This document shows positions 8,962 to 17,715 of a DNA stretch of 64,000 nucleotides, piece by piece (the stretch's first letter is position 1; each line of letters begins with the position of its first letter). The notes under the pieces are model-generated. The model was not told the origin of the DNA, did no database searches, and worked only from the letters and a program-made list of their open reading frames with translations. The position numbers and the translations under genes are program-made. Source of the stretch: Algihabitans albus (GTDB lineage: Bacteria; Pseudomonadota; Alphaproteobacteria; Kiloniellales; DSM-21159); NCBI RefSeq assembly GCF_003572205.1, contig NZ_QXNY01000008.1, forward strand, positions 1 to 64,000, written 5' to 3'.

Positions 8962-9186
8962 ATGTGCATGTTCTCCAGCCCGCCCGCCGCGCCCGCACCG
9001 CCGCCACCGCCCGAGCCGCCGAAGCAGCCGCACCGCGCGCCCGAAGGCCCGGACGGCACGGCGGCCCGCCGCGAGGAAGAGCGCCGCACCCGGGCGCGCC
9101 GGGGCGCCGCCTCGACGATTACCTCCGGTCCGCGCGGGCTGGAGACCGAGGAGCGGACCGCCGGCAAAACCTTGTTGGGAGCCTGA
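8962..9186 (+). CDS. Small proline-rich phage protein (between terminase and portal), copy 1
   Basis: A 74-residue protein starting Met-Cys, with a proline-rich N-terminus, a basic middle and the C-terminal pattern ASTITSGPRG ending in KTLLGA. Small proteins with this layout are common between terminase and portal genes in BPP-1-like podoviruses; their role is unknown. It starts two bases after the terL stop and is paralogous to the next gene. Confidence 0.65.
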   Translation: MCMFSSPPAAPAPPPPPEPPKQPHRAPEGPDGTAARREEERRTRARRGAASTITSGPRGLETEERTAGKTLLGA

Positions 9187-9191
9187 TATCC

Positions 9192-9428
9192 ATGTGCTCG
9201 AACCCGATCGCCCGACCTTCCGGCCCCGCGCCGCCGCCGGCGCCGGCACCTCCCCCGCCGCCGCAGGCGGAGCGTCAGCCGGACGCGACGCAAACCGGGA
9301 GGGACCGGACCACCCGCCGCCGTGCCGCGGGAGGCGCCACGCCGGGCCGGGTGACGATCCTGGGTGGAGGGACGGGCGCGGACGGCCAAGCCGCCCCCCG
9401 AGCCCGGAAGACCCTGTTGGGTCAGTGA
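9192..9428 (+). CDS. Small proline-rich phage protein, copy 2
   Basis: A 78-residue paralogue of the preceding gene: Met-Cys start, Pro-rich stretch, basic middle and KTLLGQ at the C-terminus. The tandem arrangement suggests duplication. It starts five bases after the previous stop. Confidence 0.6.
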   Translation: MCSNPIARPSGPAPPPAPAPPPPPQAERQPDATQTGRDRTTRRRAAGGATPGRVTILGGGTGADGQAAPRARKTLLGQ

Positions 9429-9491
9429 AGATTCTGAACCAGTGAAGACTGGGAACCGGCAATGACTTCCGGGTCACTAAGGAAGGTCGCG

Positions 9492-11231
9492 ATGACCGAA
9501 CGAGAAACCCTGCGCAGCCGCCTGTTGAAACGGCGCAACGCGCTAAAGAACGAGCGCGAGGACTGGCGCGACCATTGGGAGGAGCTGGGCGACTTCGTAC
9601 TGCCGCGGCGCCTGCGCTTCAGCGACCGCGACGACAAGGGCCGGCGGGGTAAGAAGATCAACACCCGCATCGTCGACAGCACCGCGACCTTCGCCCTGCG
9701 CACTCTGGTCGCCGGCTTGATGACCGGCGTGACCAGTCCCGCGCGGCCCTGGTTCAAGCTGACGCCGCGCAGCCCCGCCCTGGCCGAACAGCCGGAGGTC
9801 TCGCGCTGGCTCCACGGCGTGAGCGGCTTGCTGCGCGATATCTTCGCCGCCTCGAACGTCTACAACGCGCTGACGGTCGGCTACGAGGACCTGGGTCTGT
9901 TCGGCACCACGGCGATCTATATCGAGCCGGACTTCGACGACGTGATCCGCCTGCGGCCCATGCCGATGGGCAGCTACTATCTGGCGTCCGGCGCGAACGG
10001 TCTGGTAGATACCTGTTATCGCGACCTGCGCATGACGGTGGCGCAGATGGCCGAGGAATTCGGACTGGAGGCCTGTTCCGCCAGTGCCCAGAGTGCTTAC
10101 CGCAACGGCGAGCTGGATCAGGCTTACTGGGTCTTCCACGCCATCGAGCCGCACCGAGACCGGAACCCCACGCTGGGCGACGGCCGCAACAAGCGCTGGC
10201 GCTCGGTCTACCTGGAGGAGGGCGCCGAGGAAGGCAAGCTGCTGCGCGAGAGCGGCTTCGACAGCTTCCCGGTGCTGGCGCCGCGCTGGTACGTGACCGG
10301 CAACGACGTCTACGGCCGCAGTCCGGCGATGGACGTGCTGGGCGACATCAAACAGCTGCAGGTGATGCAGAAGCGCAAGGGTCAGGCCGTCGACAAGCAG
10401 GTCAACCCGCCGATGCAGGGCGGGCCGGCCTACGGCAACCACCATGTCTCTCTGCTGCCCGGCGCGGTCAACATTCTGGCCGACGGCGATCTGCAGCGTC
10501 AGGGCCTGCGCTCCGTCTACGACGTGCGGCTGAACCTGGGCGACCTGCGCCAGGACATCTTCGAGACGCAGGAGGCGGTGCGGCGCGGCTTCTTCGCGAA
10601 TCTCTTCTTGATGATCTCCAGCATGGACCGGCGCCAGGTGACCGCGACCGAAATCGCCGAGCGCCGATCCGAGAAGATGCTGGCCCTGGGGCCGGTGCTG
10701 GAGCGCCTGCAGAACGAGCTGCTGGAACCCCTGGTCGAGCGCACCTTCGAGATCGCGGCGGCGGCCGGCATCCTGCCGCCGGCCCCCGAGGTCTTGCAGG
10801 GCCTGGACCTCAAGATCGAGCTGCAGTCGATCCTGGTACGCGACCAGCGGGTCGACGCGATCCAGGGCATCGAGCGCCTGACCGGCTACGCCGGCGGACT
10901 GGCGCAGATCGATCCCGCCGCCGGCATGAAGGTGGACTGGGCCCAGTCGGTCGACGAGATGGGCGAACTGCTGGGCGTGCCGCCGACCATCCTGCGGTCC
11001 GACGAGGAAGTGGCCGCTTTGCAGCAGCAGAGCGCCCAGCGCCAGCAGATGGCTGAGGGCCTGGCCATGGCGCAGCAGGGCGCCGGCGCCCTGAAGGATG
11101 CCGGCGCGGCGGCCCAGTCGCTCGATGGCTTGCAGATGCTGCAGGCCGTGATGGGGCAGGGTGGTATGACGGCTGCGAATACTGCTCCGGATGCGGCTGC
11201 GGGCGTGACTGAAATCTCTGGGAGCGCTTAA
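9492..11231 (+). CDS. Portal (head-tail connector) protein, T7/BPP-1 type
   Basis: Forms the ring at the capsid vertex through which DNA enters and leaves. The 579-residue length and sequence fit podovirus head-tail connectors: an N-terminal helix (ETLRSRLLKRRNALKNEREDW), then DSTATFALRTLVAGLMTGVT and SPARPWFKL, a mid region with PVLAPRWYVTGNDVYGRSPA, and a C-terminal helical, Gln-rich barrel region. ATG 9492 is preferred over ATG 9462 because AAGGAAGG lies five bases ahead of it. No frameshift is seen. Confidence 0.9.
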   Translation: MTERETLRSRLLKRRNALKNEREDWRDHWEELGDFVLPRRLRFSDRDDKGRRGKKINTRIVDSTATFALRTLVAGLMTGVTSPARPWFKLTPRSPALAEQPEVSRWLHGVSGLLRDIFAASNVYNALTVGYEDLGLFGTTAIYIEPDFDDVIRLRPMPMGSYYLASGANGLVDTCYRDLRMTVAQMAEEFGLEACSASAQSAYRNGELDQAYWVFHAIEPHRDRNPTLGDGRNKRWRSVYLEEGAEEGKLLRESGFDSFPVLAPRWYVTGNDVYGRSPAMDVLGDIKQLQVMQKRKGQAVDKQVNPPMQGGPAYGNHHVSLLPGAVNILADGDLQRQGLRSVYDVRLNLGDLRQDIFETQEAVRRGFFANLFLMISSMDRRQVTATEIAERRSEKMLALGPVLERLQNELLEPLVERTFEIAAAAGILPPAPEVLQGLDLKIELQSILVRDQRVDAIQGIERLTGYAGGLAQIDPAAGMKVDWAQSVDEMGELLGVPPTILRSDEEVAALQQQSAQRQQMAEGLAMAQQGAGALKDAGAAAQSLDGLQMLQAVMGQGGMTAANTAPDAAAGVTEISGSA

Positions 11232-11339
11232 CATCAGGCCTTTTGCCACACGCAGATATTTTTGTGTGGCAAGCGGGCTGCGTATCGCGCGACAGGCAGC
11301 CGCGAAAGCGACACCGTTTCAAGAAATGGATCGAAGATC

Positions 11340-11687
11340 ATGGAGCCACAGGACCGGCGCGAGCGGCGGACCCGCGAGAAGCTGGAGGAGCGCCAGGCGG
11401 CCTTTCTGGCGGACCTCGCCGCGCTGCTGGAGACGGAGGGCGGACGGCGCGTTTTCGCGCGACTGCTGAGGGAGACGCGGCCCTTCGCCAGCGTCTTCTC
11501 CGACAACCCGCTGGAGATGGCGCGGCGCGAGGGCGAGCGCATGGTCGGCGAGACCTGGCGGCGCTACTGCGCCGTGGCCGACCCCGAGCGGTATCTGGCG
11601 ATGGAACGCGACATCGCGCGCCAGGATGGGCGCGGGCCGGCGGGGCGGGAGATGCGGGAGACCCTGTCCGAGGACGACGAGGCTTAG
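11340..11687 (+). CDS. Bbp19-like phage protein
   Basis: A 115-residue helical, charged protein with the segment GRRVFARLLRETRPFASVF and later EGERMVGETWRRY, resembling the Bbp19-like domain of BPP-1 and related phages, which is encoded between portal and scaffold. Function is unknown; a structural or assembly role is inferred from position. The start at ATG 11340 removes an unlikely N-terminal extension. Confidence 0.65.
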   Translation: MEPQDRRERRTREKLEERQAAFLADLAALLETEGGRRVFARLLRETRPFASVFSDNPLEMARREGERMVGETWRRYCAVADPERYLAMERDIARQDGRGPAGREMRETLSEDDEA

Positions 11688-11791
11688 CCGGCGGCAGCCG
11701 GCTCGTTCGTTCCCGCGCTGCCTTACGGGCCTGGCGGCCCGGCCCTTCGCGCCGCCTGTCACATGCGCATTCAACAAGGTGATCATCGAAC

Positions 11792-12475
11792 ATGACGAGA
11801 GACTCTGAGTCCTCCGCCACGGCGGCGGAGGGAGAGAGGCCGTTTGTCTCCGGAGCCGAGGACGGCTTCGGACTGACGGTCGAGGTGCCCGGCGGCGTGA
11901 CGTCACCGGGGGCCGAGGCTGACGACGACGCTGGGAGCGGGGATCGCTTTGGCGAGTCCGCCAAGTCGAACGGGGCCGAAGAAGAGAGCGACTACAGGTT
12001 CGATCTGCCGCCGGACGTGATGCCCGACGGGGGAGTCCCCGCGGGACTGGATGCCGAGCGCCTGGAGGCCTTCAAGCCGCTGGCGCGCGAGCTGAAGCTG
12101 TCCAACGCGCAGGCGCAGAAGCTGGTCGATCTTCACGCCAGGGCGCTGAAGCAGGGCACCGACCTCCTGATGCAGCGCCACGCCGAAACGGTCGAGGATT
12201 GGACGCGGCAGACCCGCGCCGACCCGGAGATCGGCGGAGACAAGCTGGAGGAGACGCTGCGCCTCGGCAACGCCGCCGTCCAGCATGCCTTCGACGCGCC
12301 GACGATCGAGCTGCTGAAGCACTTCGGCCTGCTGAACCATCCCGGGTTCATCCGCGGTCTGCGCGGCTTCGGCCGGATCGTCTCCGACGACCATTTCGTC
12401 GAATCCAGCGGGACCGCCGCGCCGCGCAGCCGCGCCGAGCGGATGTATCCCGACATGCCCAAACCCCAGCGATAA
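11792..12475 (+). CDS. Capsid scaffolding protein
   Basis: A 227-residue protein located immediately before the major capsid gene, the standard scaffold position. It has an acidic, disordered N-terminus (about 1-75), a helical region (LKLSNAQAQKLVDLHARALK and TVEDWTRQTRADPEIGGDKL) and a C-terminal segment ELLKHFGLLNHPGFIRGLRG. This pattern is typical of podoviral scaffolds that guide prohead assembly and then leave. Confidence 0.75.
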   Translation: MTRDSESSATAAEGERPFVSGAEDGFGLTVEVPGGVTSPGAEADDDAGSGDRFGESAKSNGAEEESDYRFDLPPDVMPDGGVPAGLDAERLEAFKPLARELKLSNAQAQKLVDLHARALKQGTDLLMQRHAETVEDWTRQTRADPEIGGDKLEETLRLGNAAVQHAFDAPTIELLKHFGLLNHPGFIRGLRGFGRIVSDDHFVESSGTAAPRSRAERMYPDMPKPQR

Positions 12476-12487
12476 GGAGCTCGCCCC

Positions 12488-13498
12488 ATGGCGACCGTTG
12501 GCAGCAGTTACATGACCCTGGCCGATGTGGCCAAGCGCACCGACGCGAACGGCACCACGGCCGACATCATCGAGATGCTGGCCGAATTCAACCCGATCCT
12601 CGACGACGCCCCGGCGGTCGAGTGCAACAACGGCACCAAGCATCTGACCACGGTGCGCACCGGATTGCCGACCGCGACCTGGCGCCGACTCTACGAGGGT
12701 GTTCAAACCAGCAAGTCCCACACCCGCCAGGTCGAGGACGCGACCGGCAGCCTGGTCGCGCGCTCGATCATCGACAGCAAGCTGATCGACCTCTCGTCCG
12801 ATCCGCAGCAGCTCCGCCTGTCGGAGTCCGCGCCCTTCCTGGAGACCATGGCGCAGGAGATCGCCGACACGGTGATCTACGGCAATTCCGGCAGCGAGCC
12901 GGCTGCCTTCACCGGCTTCGCGCCGCGTTTCAATGACCTGTCGGCCGAGAACGGTAACCAGATCGTCGATGCCGGCGGCACCGGCGCCGACAACACCTCG
13001 ATCTGGATGATCACCTGGGGCGACACCACAGCCCACCTGATCTACCCGAAGGGCTCGCGCGCCGGCGTCCAGCGCACCGACCTGGGCGTGCAGACCGTGA
13101 TCGACCCCAACAACAGCGGCCGCTACGAGGTCTATGAGGAGAAGTTCGAGCAGGACATCGGCCTGTCGGTCCGCGACTGGCGTTACATCAGCCGCGTCGC
13201 CAACATCGACGTCTCCGCCCTGACCGCCGATGCCTCGGCCGGCGCCGATCTCAACGACTTCATGATCCGGGCCTATTACCGCCTGCGCAACCGGCGGATC
13301 GGCAGCGGCAACGCCGGACGCCTGGCGATGTACTGTAACACCAAGGTCAAGGAGTTCCTGCACCGCCAGGCGCTGAACGCGAACGCCAACACCTTCGTTC
13401 GCTTGAGCGAGGTTCAGGGCCGCGAGGTCATGACCTTCATGGGCGTGCCGATCCGCGAGATCGACGCGATCACCAACAGCGAAGCCCGGGTGGTTTGA
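12488..13498 (+). CDS. Major capsid protein, BPP-1 family
   Basis: A 336-residue coat protein. The start (MTLADVAKRTDANGTTADII after a short leader), the segment RTGLPTATWRRLYEGVQTSK, ADTVIYGNSGSEPAAFTGFA and DNTSIWMITWGD closely follow the BPP-1 capsid family as I know it. An AAGGAG site lies eight bases before the ATG. The reading frame is intact and of full length. Confidence 0.9.
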   Translation: MATVGSSYMTLADVAKRTDANGTTADIIEMLAEFNPILDDAPAVECNNGTKHLTTVRTGLPTATWRRLYEGVQTSKSHTRQVEDATGSLVARSIIDSKLIDLSSDPQQLRLSESAPFLETMAQEIADTVIYGNSGSEPAAFTGFAPRFNDLSAENGNQIVDAGGTGADNTSIWMITWGDTTAHLIYPKGSRAGVQRTDLGVQTVIDPNNSGRYEVYEEKFEQDIGLSVRDWRYISRVANIDVSALTADASAGADLNDFMIRAYYRLRNRRIGSGNAGRLAMYCNTKVKEFLHRQALNANANTFVRLSEVQGREVMTFMGVPIREIDAITNSEARVV

Positions 13499-13523
13499 AG
13501 GGTTTGAGAGAAAGGAACGTCAC

Positions 13524-13967
13524 ATGATCTTCGATACGCAGAGTCTCTTTTCCGACGCCCAGGCGATCACCGCCACGGCGGCCTCCAGCAACATTATCGA
13601 CCTGGGCGCCACCGGCACCGCCAGCAACGGACCCGACGGCGGTGCCGCGCCCCTGAGCCGCGACATGGGCAAGGGCATGAAAGTGCCCCTGCGGATTCAG
13701 GTGGTGGAGGATTTCGCCACCCTGACTTCGCTGCGGGTCGCGGTACAGGTCGACACGGTGGAGAGCTTCGCCAGTCCGACCACGGTGTTGGAGACCGAAG
13801 CGGTGCCGGCTTCCGACCTGACGGCCGGCTACGTCTTCGCGCTGGACTCCCTGCCCCTGACGACCGACCAGCGCTACGTCCGGCTGAACTACGGCGTGAC
13901 GGGTCCCGCCGCCACGGCGGGCCGGATCACCGCCGGCGTGACGGCCGGCAATCAGACCAATCCGTGA
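13524..13967 (+). CDS. Bbp16-like capsid cement (stabilising) protein
   Basis: A 147-residue beta-rich protein directly after the coat gene, with an N-terminus (FDTQSLFSDAQAITATAAS, then NIIDLG) characteristic of the BPP-1 Bbp16 cement family, which binds the outside of the mature capsid. An AAAGGAACG site lies before ATG 13524. Confidence 0.8.
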   Translation: MIFDTQSLFSDAQAITATAASSNIIDLGATGTASNGPDGGAAPLSRDMGKGMKVPLRIQVVEDFATLTSLRVAVQVDTVESFASPTTVLETEAVPASDLTAGYVFALDSLPLTTDQRYVRLNYGVTGPAATAGRITAGVTAGNQTNP

Positions 13968-14374
13968 AGCCGGCCGGTCCGAAGGGCGAGGGTTCGCGGG
14001 GCGGCGGCCTGTCCCGCCTGCGCCTGACGGCGGCCGGTCCGACCCTTGTGCGCGCCAGGGAGAAGGGCTTCTACCCGGCCCAGCGGCGTGCGCCCGGCGA
14101 GGTTTTCGCGTTGCGCGAAGGCGAGACTCCGGCCGCCTGGATGGAGCCCTTGGCTCCCGGCCAGGCCGCCCCGTCCTCCGCCTCTTCCTCCGCCAGGTCC
14201 ACGCCCGACCCAGCGTCCGGGCCGCCTGCCGAACGCGGCAACGGCCCCTCGACCTGGTCGCGCCCGCGGCTGGCCGCGTTCCTTCGGGAGCGCGGTCAGA
14301 CCGCCCCTCCGCGCGCCAAGGACGCCACGCTGGCGGCGCGCGTCGCGGCGATCCTGGCGGTGGAGGGTGGCTAG
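13964..14374 (+). CDS. Phage protein of unknown function, possibly head-tail joining
   Basis: A 136-residue basic protein starting at GTG 13964, overlapping the cement gene stop by four bases (GTGA). It has a short folded N-terminal part (FYPAQRRAPGEVFALREGE), a Ser/Pro/Ala-rich linker and a C-terminal helix resembling a small SAP/HeH-like DNA-binding helix pair (WSRPRLAAFLRERGQTAPPR). It is the last phage gene before the cellular block; its stop overlaps that of the convergent dioxygenase gene. Confidence 0.5.
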   Translation: MKPAGPKGEGSRGGGLSRLRLTAAGPTLVRAREKGFYPAQRRAPGEVFALREGETPAAWMEPLAPGQAAPSSASSSARSTPDPASGPPAERGNGPSTWSRPRLAAFLRERGQTAPPRAKDATLAARVAAILAVEGG

Positions 14375-15483
14375 CTTGATCCCGCCCGGCTTACACCCAG
14401 CATACGCAGGCGGCTGATCAAGTCGGTCCAGTCGACGTAGCAGCCGCGCAGGTGCCGGGTGCCGGAGGCGGGATCGAAGGCGGTGCGGCCGTGCAGGGTG
14501 CGGCGGTTGTTGAAGCCGATCAGGTCGCCCGGCCGGGTCTTGAGGGCGATGCGGTAGGCGGGATCGCGGGTCAGGGCCATGAAGGCGCGATAGGCAGGAT
14601 AGTAGGCCGCCGTGACCTCCGGCTCCATGTCGAAGCTGTCGGCGAGGTGGGCGTTCCAGTTGACCTCCACCGGCTCGCCCCGTTCGTCCTCGCGGATGAC
14701 CGGGCGGCGATAACGGATGTCGTGGCCGCCGTCGTGGAAGCGGAAGGGAATGGCGACGTCGCGCAGGATCTCGTAGTGCGCCGGCGCGTCGCGGCGCAGG
14801 GCTTCGGCCATGCGCAGGCCGTCGGCGAAGAGGGACTCGCCGCCGGTCGCGGAGTTGATCAGGGTGTGCAGGAATTGAAAGCCGGGCGGCATCTCCTGGT
14901 TCGGCAGATCGGTGTGCAGCGGCAGGGCGATCGGCGTGTAGGCCAGATTGATTGGCTGCGGCTCGCTGCGCACCTCGAAGGTCAAACCGAAGTTGGTTTC
15001 GCGCAGATGGGCGATGCGCCGGCAGACGGCCTCCAGGGCGCCCGGCTCGGCCGGCACGTTCTCCAGGACCGCGATGCCCCAGCGGGCCAGGTCGGTGATC
15101 CAGGCGGCCAGGACGCCATCATCGCTCAAGACCGCCGGGCCGGACTGGCGCGGGATCCGTTCGGCGAAGTTCGCATCCCAGCTTTCCGGCAGGACCGGCG
15201 GCAGGGTGCTGTGCCGGGCGGCGCTGCCCGCCGCGCGCAACCAGTCGCGGGCCAGCCGGGTCTCCGTGCCGTCGGCCCAGCGCAGACGGATCGTCTCGAG
15301 TTCGGCTTGCGCCTCAGCCAGGGTGAGGTCGTCCGGGACGCTCAGGAGGTCGAAGACCCGCTCCCGCGTGTCGGGGTGGAAGCCGGCGGGGTCGTTGTCG
15401 CGCAGCCACTGCAGCGCATGGCGGGTGCGCGCGCCGTCGGGCCAGTCGACCGTAAGGAAGGTGTCGTCGGCGGTAAGCTGCAT
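14371..15483 (-). CDS. Gamma-butyrobetaine dioxygenase-like Fe(II)/2-oxoglutarate oxygenase (TauD family)
   Basis: Non-haem iron oxygenase of 370 residues. The N-terminal 85 residues form the DUF971-like domain found in gamma-butyrobetaine dioxygenases (LTVDWPDGARTRHALQWLRD). The TauD domain follows, with iron ligands in LPLHTDLPNQ and in NNRRTLHGRTAF, and an Arg for 2-oxoglutarate in TRHLRGCY. It could act in carnitine synthesis or oxidise another trimethylamine compound. ATG 15483 suits the family start; ATG 15516 is possible. It is a cellular gene in reverse orientation inside the virion locus. Confidence 0.85.
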   Translation of the reverse strand: MQLTADDTFLTVDWPDGARTRHALQWLRDNDPAGFHPDTRERVFDLLSVPDDLTLAEAQAELETIRLRWADGTETRLARDWLRAAGSAARHSTLPPVLPESWDANFAERIPRQSGPAVLSDDGVLAAWITDLARWGIAVLENVPAEPGALEAVCRRIAHLRETNFGLTFEVRSEPQPINLAYTPIALPLHTDLPNQEMPPGFQFLHTLINSATGGESLFADGLRMAEALRRDAPAHYEILRDVAIPFRFHDGGHDIRYRRPVIREDERGEPVEVNWNAHLADSFDMEPEVTAAYYPAYRAFMALTRDPAYRIALKTRPGDLIGFNNRRTLHGRTAFDPASGTRHLRGCYVDWTDLISRLRMLGVSRAGSS

Positions 15484-15677
15484 TGCGGGCCGGTCCCCGT
15501 TGCGAGAGAAGGACATCTCGAAACACCTTGCCACAGGCCGTGTCAGGCCGTCCTGCTTCGCGGCGACGCAGAGCGTCGTTTTCCAGCTTGCCGGCTGGCT
15601 TGCGCTTGTTATGAGGGGGCATTCGGCGCGAAGGTGCGATGGGCAAGGTTGGGGCGCGAGCTTGGAGCTAATCGGGT

Positions 15678-16172
15678 ATGGAGTTGGTCGAAGGCGATCT
15701 CGAGAGGGCCGACGTCGCGGCGCTGCTGGCCGCGCACCTGGACGGTATGGCCGCGCTCTCGCCGCCGGAGAGCGTGCATGCCCTGGGATTGGAAGAGCTG
15801 CGCCGGCCTGAGGTGACCTTCTGGAGTCTGCGCGATGAAGACGAGGTGCTCGGCTGCGGTGCGCTGAAGGAGATCGGGGCCGGTCACGGCGAGATCAAGT
15901 CGATGCGCACGGCCGAAGGGCATCAGCGCAAGGGCGTGGCGGCGACCCTGCTGCGTCACATGCTCGCCGAGGCACAGGCGCGCGGCTACCGGCGCGTCAG
16001 CCTGGAAACGGGTTCGACAGCGGACTTCGCGGCCGCCCATGCGCTCTACGAGCGTTTCGGCTTCCTCGACTGCGCGCCCTTCGGCGACTACCGCGAGGAT
16101 CCGCACAGCCGCTATATGACACTGGAGATCCAGAAAACGCCTTTCCCCCATGAGTCTCCCGCGCCAGACTGA
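15678..16172 (+). CDS. GNAT-family N-acetyltransferase
   Basis: A 164-residue acetyl-CoA-dependent acyltransferase. Acetyl-CoA-binding motif A is EIKSMRTAEGHQRKGVAATL (the R/QxxGxG/A motif is present as HQRKGVA), followed by YRRVSLETGS and HALYERFGF, typical of the PhnO/YafP-like small GNATs. The substrate is unknown. It starts the plus-strand part of the cellular block. Confidence 0.85.
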   Translation: MELVEGDLERADVAALLAAHLDGMAALSPPESVHALGLEELRRPEVTFWSLRDEDEVLGCGALKEIGAGHGEIKSMRTAEGHQRKGVAATLLRHMLAEAQARGYRRVSLETGSTADFAAAHALYERFGFLDCAPFGDYREDPHSRYMTLEIQKTPFPHESPAPD

Positions 16173-16198
16173 GCGTTCCGAAAGCTGGAGCGGCCCCT

Positions 16199-16810
16199 AT
16201 GACCCCGGACTACCTGCTGACCTCGCTGATCGTGATTCTGCTGCCGGGCACCGGCGTGCTCTACACGCTGGCCTACGGGCTGGGCCAAGGCTGGCGGGCG
16301 AGCGTGCTGGCGGCGCTGGGCTGTACGCTCGGCATTCTGCCGCACATCGCCGCGAGTATCGCCGGGCTGGCCGCGCTGCTGCACACCAGCGCCTTGGCCT
16401 TCCAGGTCGTGAAGTATCTCGGCGTCGCCTACCTGCTCTACATGGCCTGGAGCATTCTGCGGGACGGCGGGGCGCTTCAGGTCTCCGAGCGGACCGCCTC
16501 CGTCTCTCCGGGCAAGATCGTCGTCAACGGCCTCCTGCTGAACGTTCTGAACCCCAAGCTTTCGTTGTTCTTCCTGGCCTTCCTGCCGCAGTTCGTGCCG
16601 GCGGCGGCGGCCAATGCCACGGCCTCCATGCTGATGCTGGCGGGTGTTTTCATGCTGCTGACCTTCGTGGTCTTCGCCGGCTACGGCGCCTTCGCCTCGG
16701 CGACGCGGAACTACGTCATCTCGCGGCCGGGCGTGATGCGCTGGCTGCGGCGCGGTTTCGCCGGTGCTTTCGGGGCCTTGGGTCTGCGGCTGGCGCTGGC
16801 GGAGCGTTAG
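16199..16810 (+). CDS. LysE/RhtB-family amino-acid exporter
   Basis: A 203-residue inner-membrane protein with six hydrophobic segments. The early motif LLPGTGVLYTLAYGLGQGWRASVLAALGC matches the LysE/RhtB pattern (PGP usually; here PGT), and LLNVLNPKLSLFFLAFLPQF is the conserved mid-protein NPK segment. It would export an amino acid or derivative. It lies 26 bases after the GNAT gene and is probably co-transcribed. Confidence 0.88.
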   Translation: MTPDYLLTSLIVILLPGTGVLYTLAYGLGQGWRASVLAALGCTLGILPHIAASIAGLAALLHTSALAFQVVKYLGVAYLLYMAWSILRDGGALQVSERTASVSPGKIVVNGLLLNVLNPKLSLFFLAFLPQFVPAAAANATASMLMLAGVFMLLTFVVFAGYGAFASATRNYVISRPGVMRWLRRGFAGAFGALGLRLALAER

Positions 16811-16826
16811 ACGCTGGCTCTCGTTC

Positions 16827-17699
16827 TCAGCGCAGCGGGCGTTCCTGCAGCCGGCCGCCGACGGCACTCAAGACCGTTTCGCCGGGGATCGCCCAGGGAA
16901 AGTCTGCGAGACTGGCGCGGGCGGCTTCCGGCGTTTCGGGTGGCTGTTCGAAGGTTTGCGCCAGGGCATCGAGATCCCGGGCCGCATCGTCCGTGACGGC
17001 TTGGGTCAGGCAGAAGTTGCGTGCCGGTCCCCAGTAGTCCCAAGGCAGCGGCTCGATCATCGCCAGCGTGGCGGCGTCCCTGAGGACGCTGGCCGCCGGA
17101 AACCAGTCACCGCTTATGCCGGCGAAGGAGACGCCACAGGTGTCTGGGTCGACCCGGCCGGCGCGGAGGTCCAGCCAAAGCTGGCTGCCGGAGCGAAAGC
17201 GCTGCCGGGGAACGCTTTCGACGGCGAAGCCGATGCCGTGGCCTTCGCGGGCGCGTCGACCCATCTGGGCATCGAGCAGATGCCATGCGCCGTCGGTCCG
17301 GTATTCGCAGAGCCAATGGTCCTCCCAACGGCCCTGGCGGAAGTAGTCGACGAAGCCGACGCGCAAACGTGCCGCAATTCCGTTGAAGCGGAAGACGCTG
17401 GCGGCAAGCAGCGCGAAGTCGTGACAGGAACCGTAGAGGTAGGCCGAGAGCTCGCGCTGTTGCGAAAGAGGCCGAGCGTCGCGAGCGAACGCTGCGGTCA
17501 GGAGCTTCTCCACGGTTCGAAGATTCCGGTCCGGCTCCGCCTCCTCCGGCACGCCGAACTTTAGAAACCGTGCCGCCACGTGATGAATCAGAAAGTTCTC
17601 CAGCGCGTCGGCCAGGTCGCGCGGCGCAACGGGCAGTTCGGTTAGACGCTCACGCAGCGGGCCGGGGTCCGACCAGAGAGTCTGTTCAGCGTAGTCCAT
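16827..17699 (-). CDS. Transglutaminase-like cysteine protease-fold protein
   Basis: A 290-residue protein with the catalytic triad of the transglutaminase-like superfamily: Cys in YGSCHDFALL, His in WEDHWLCEY and Asp in WHLLDAQMG. No signal peptide, so cytoplasmic. Start ATG 17699 follows GGGAGAAC. It lies 16 bases downstream of the racemase-family gene on the same strand, so the two are likely an operon; a joint function is not evident. Confidence 0.75.
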   Translation of the reverse strand: MDYAEQTLWSDPGPLRERLTELPVAPRDLADALENFLIHHVAARFLKFGVPEEAEPDRNLRTVEKLLTAAFARDARPLSQQRELSAYLYGSCHDFALLAASVFRFNGIAARLRVGFVDYFRQGRWEDHWLCEYRTDGAWHLLDAQMGRRAREGHGIGFAVESVPRQRFRSGSQLWLDLRAGRVDPDTCGVSFAGISGDWFPAASVLRDAATLAMIEPLPWDYWGPARNFCLTQAVTDDAARDLDALAQTFEQPPETPEAARASLADFPWAIPGETVLSAVGGRLQERPLR

Positions 17700-17715
17700 C
17701 CAGGTTCTCCCGGCC

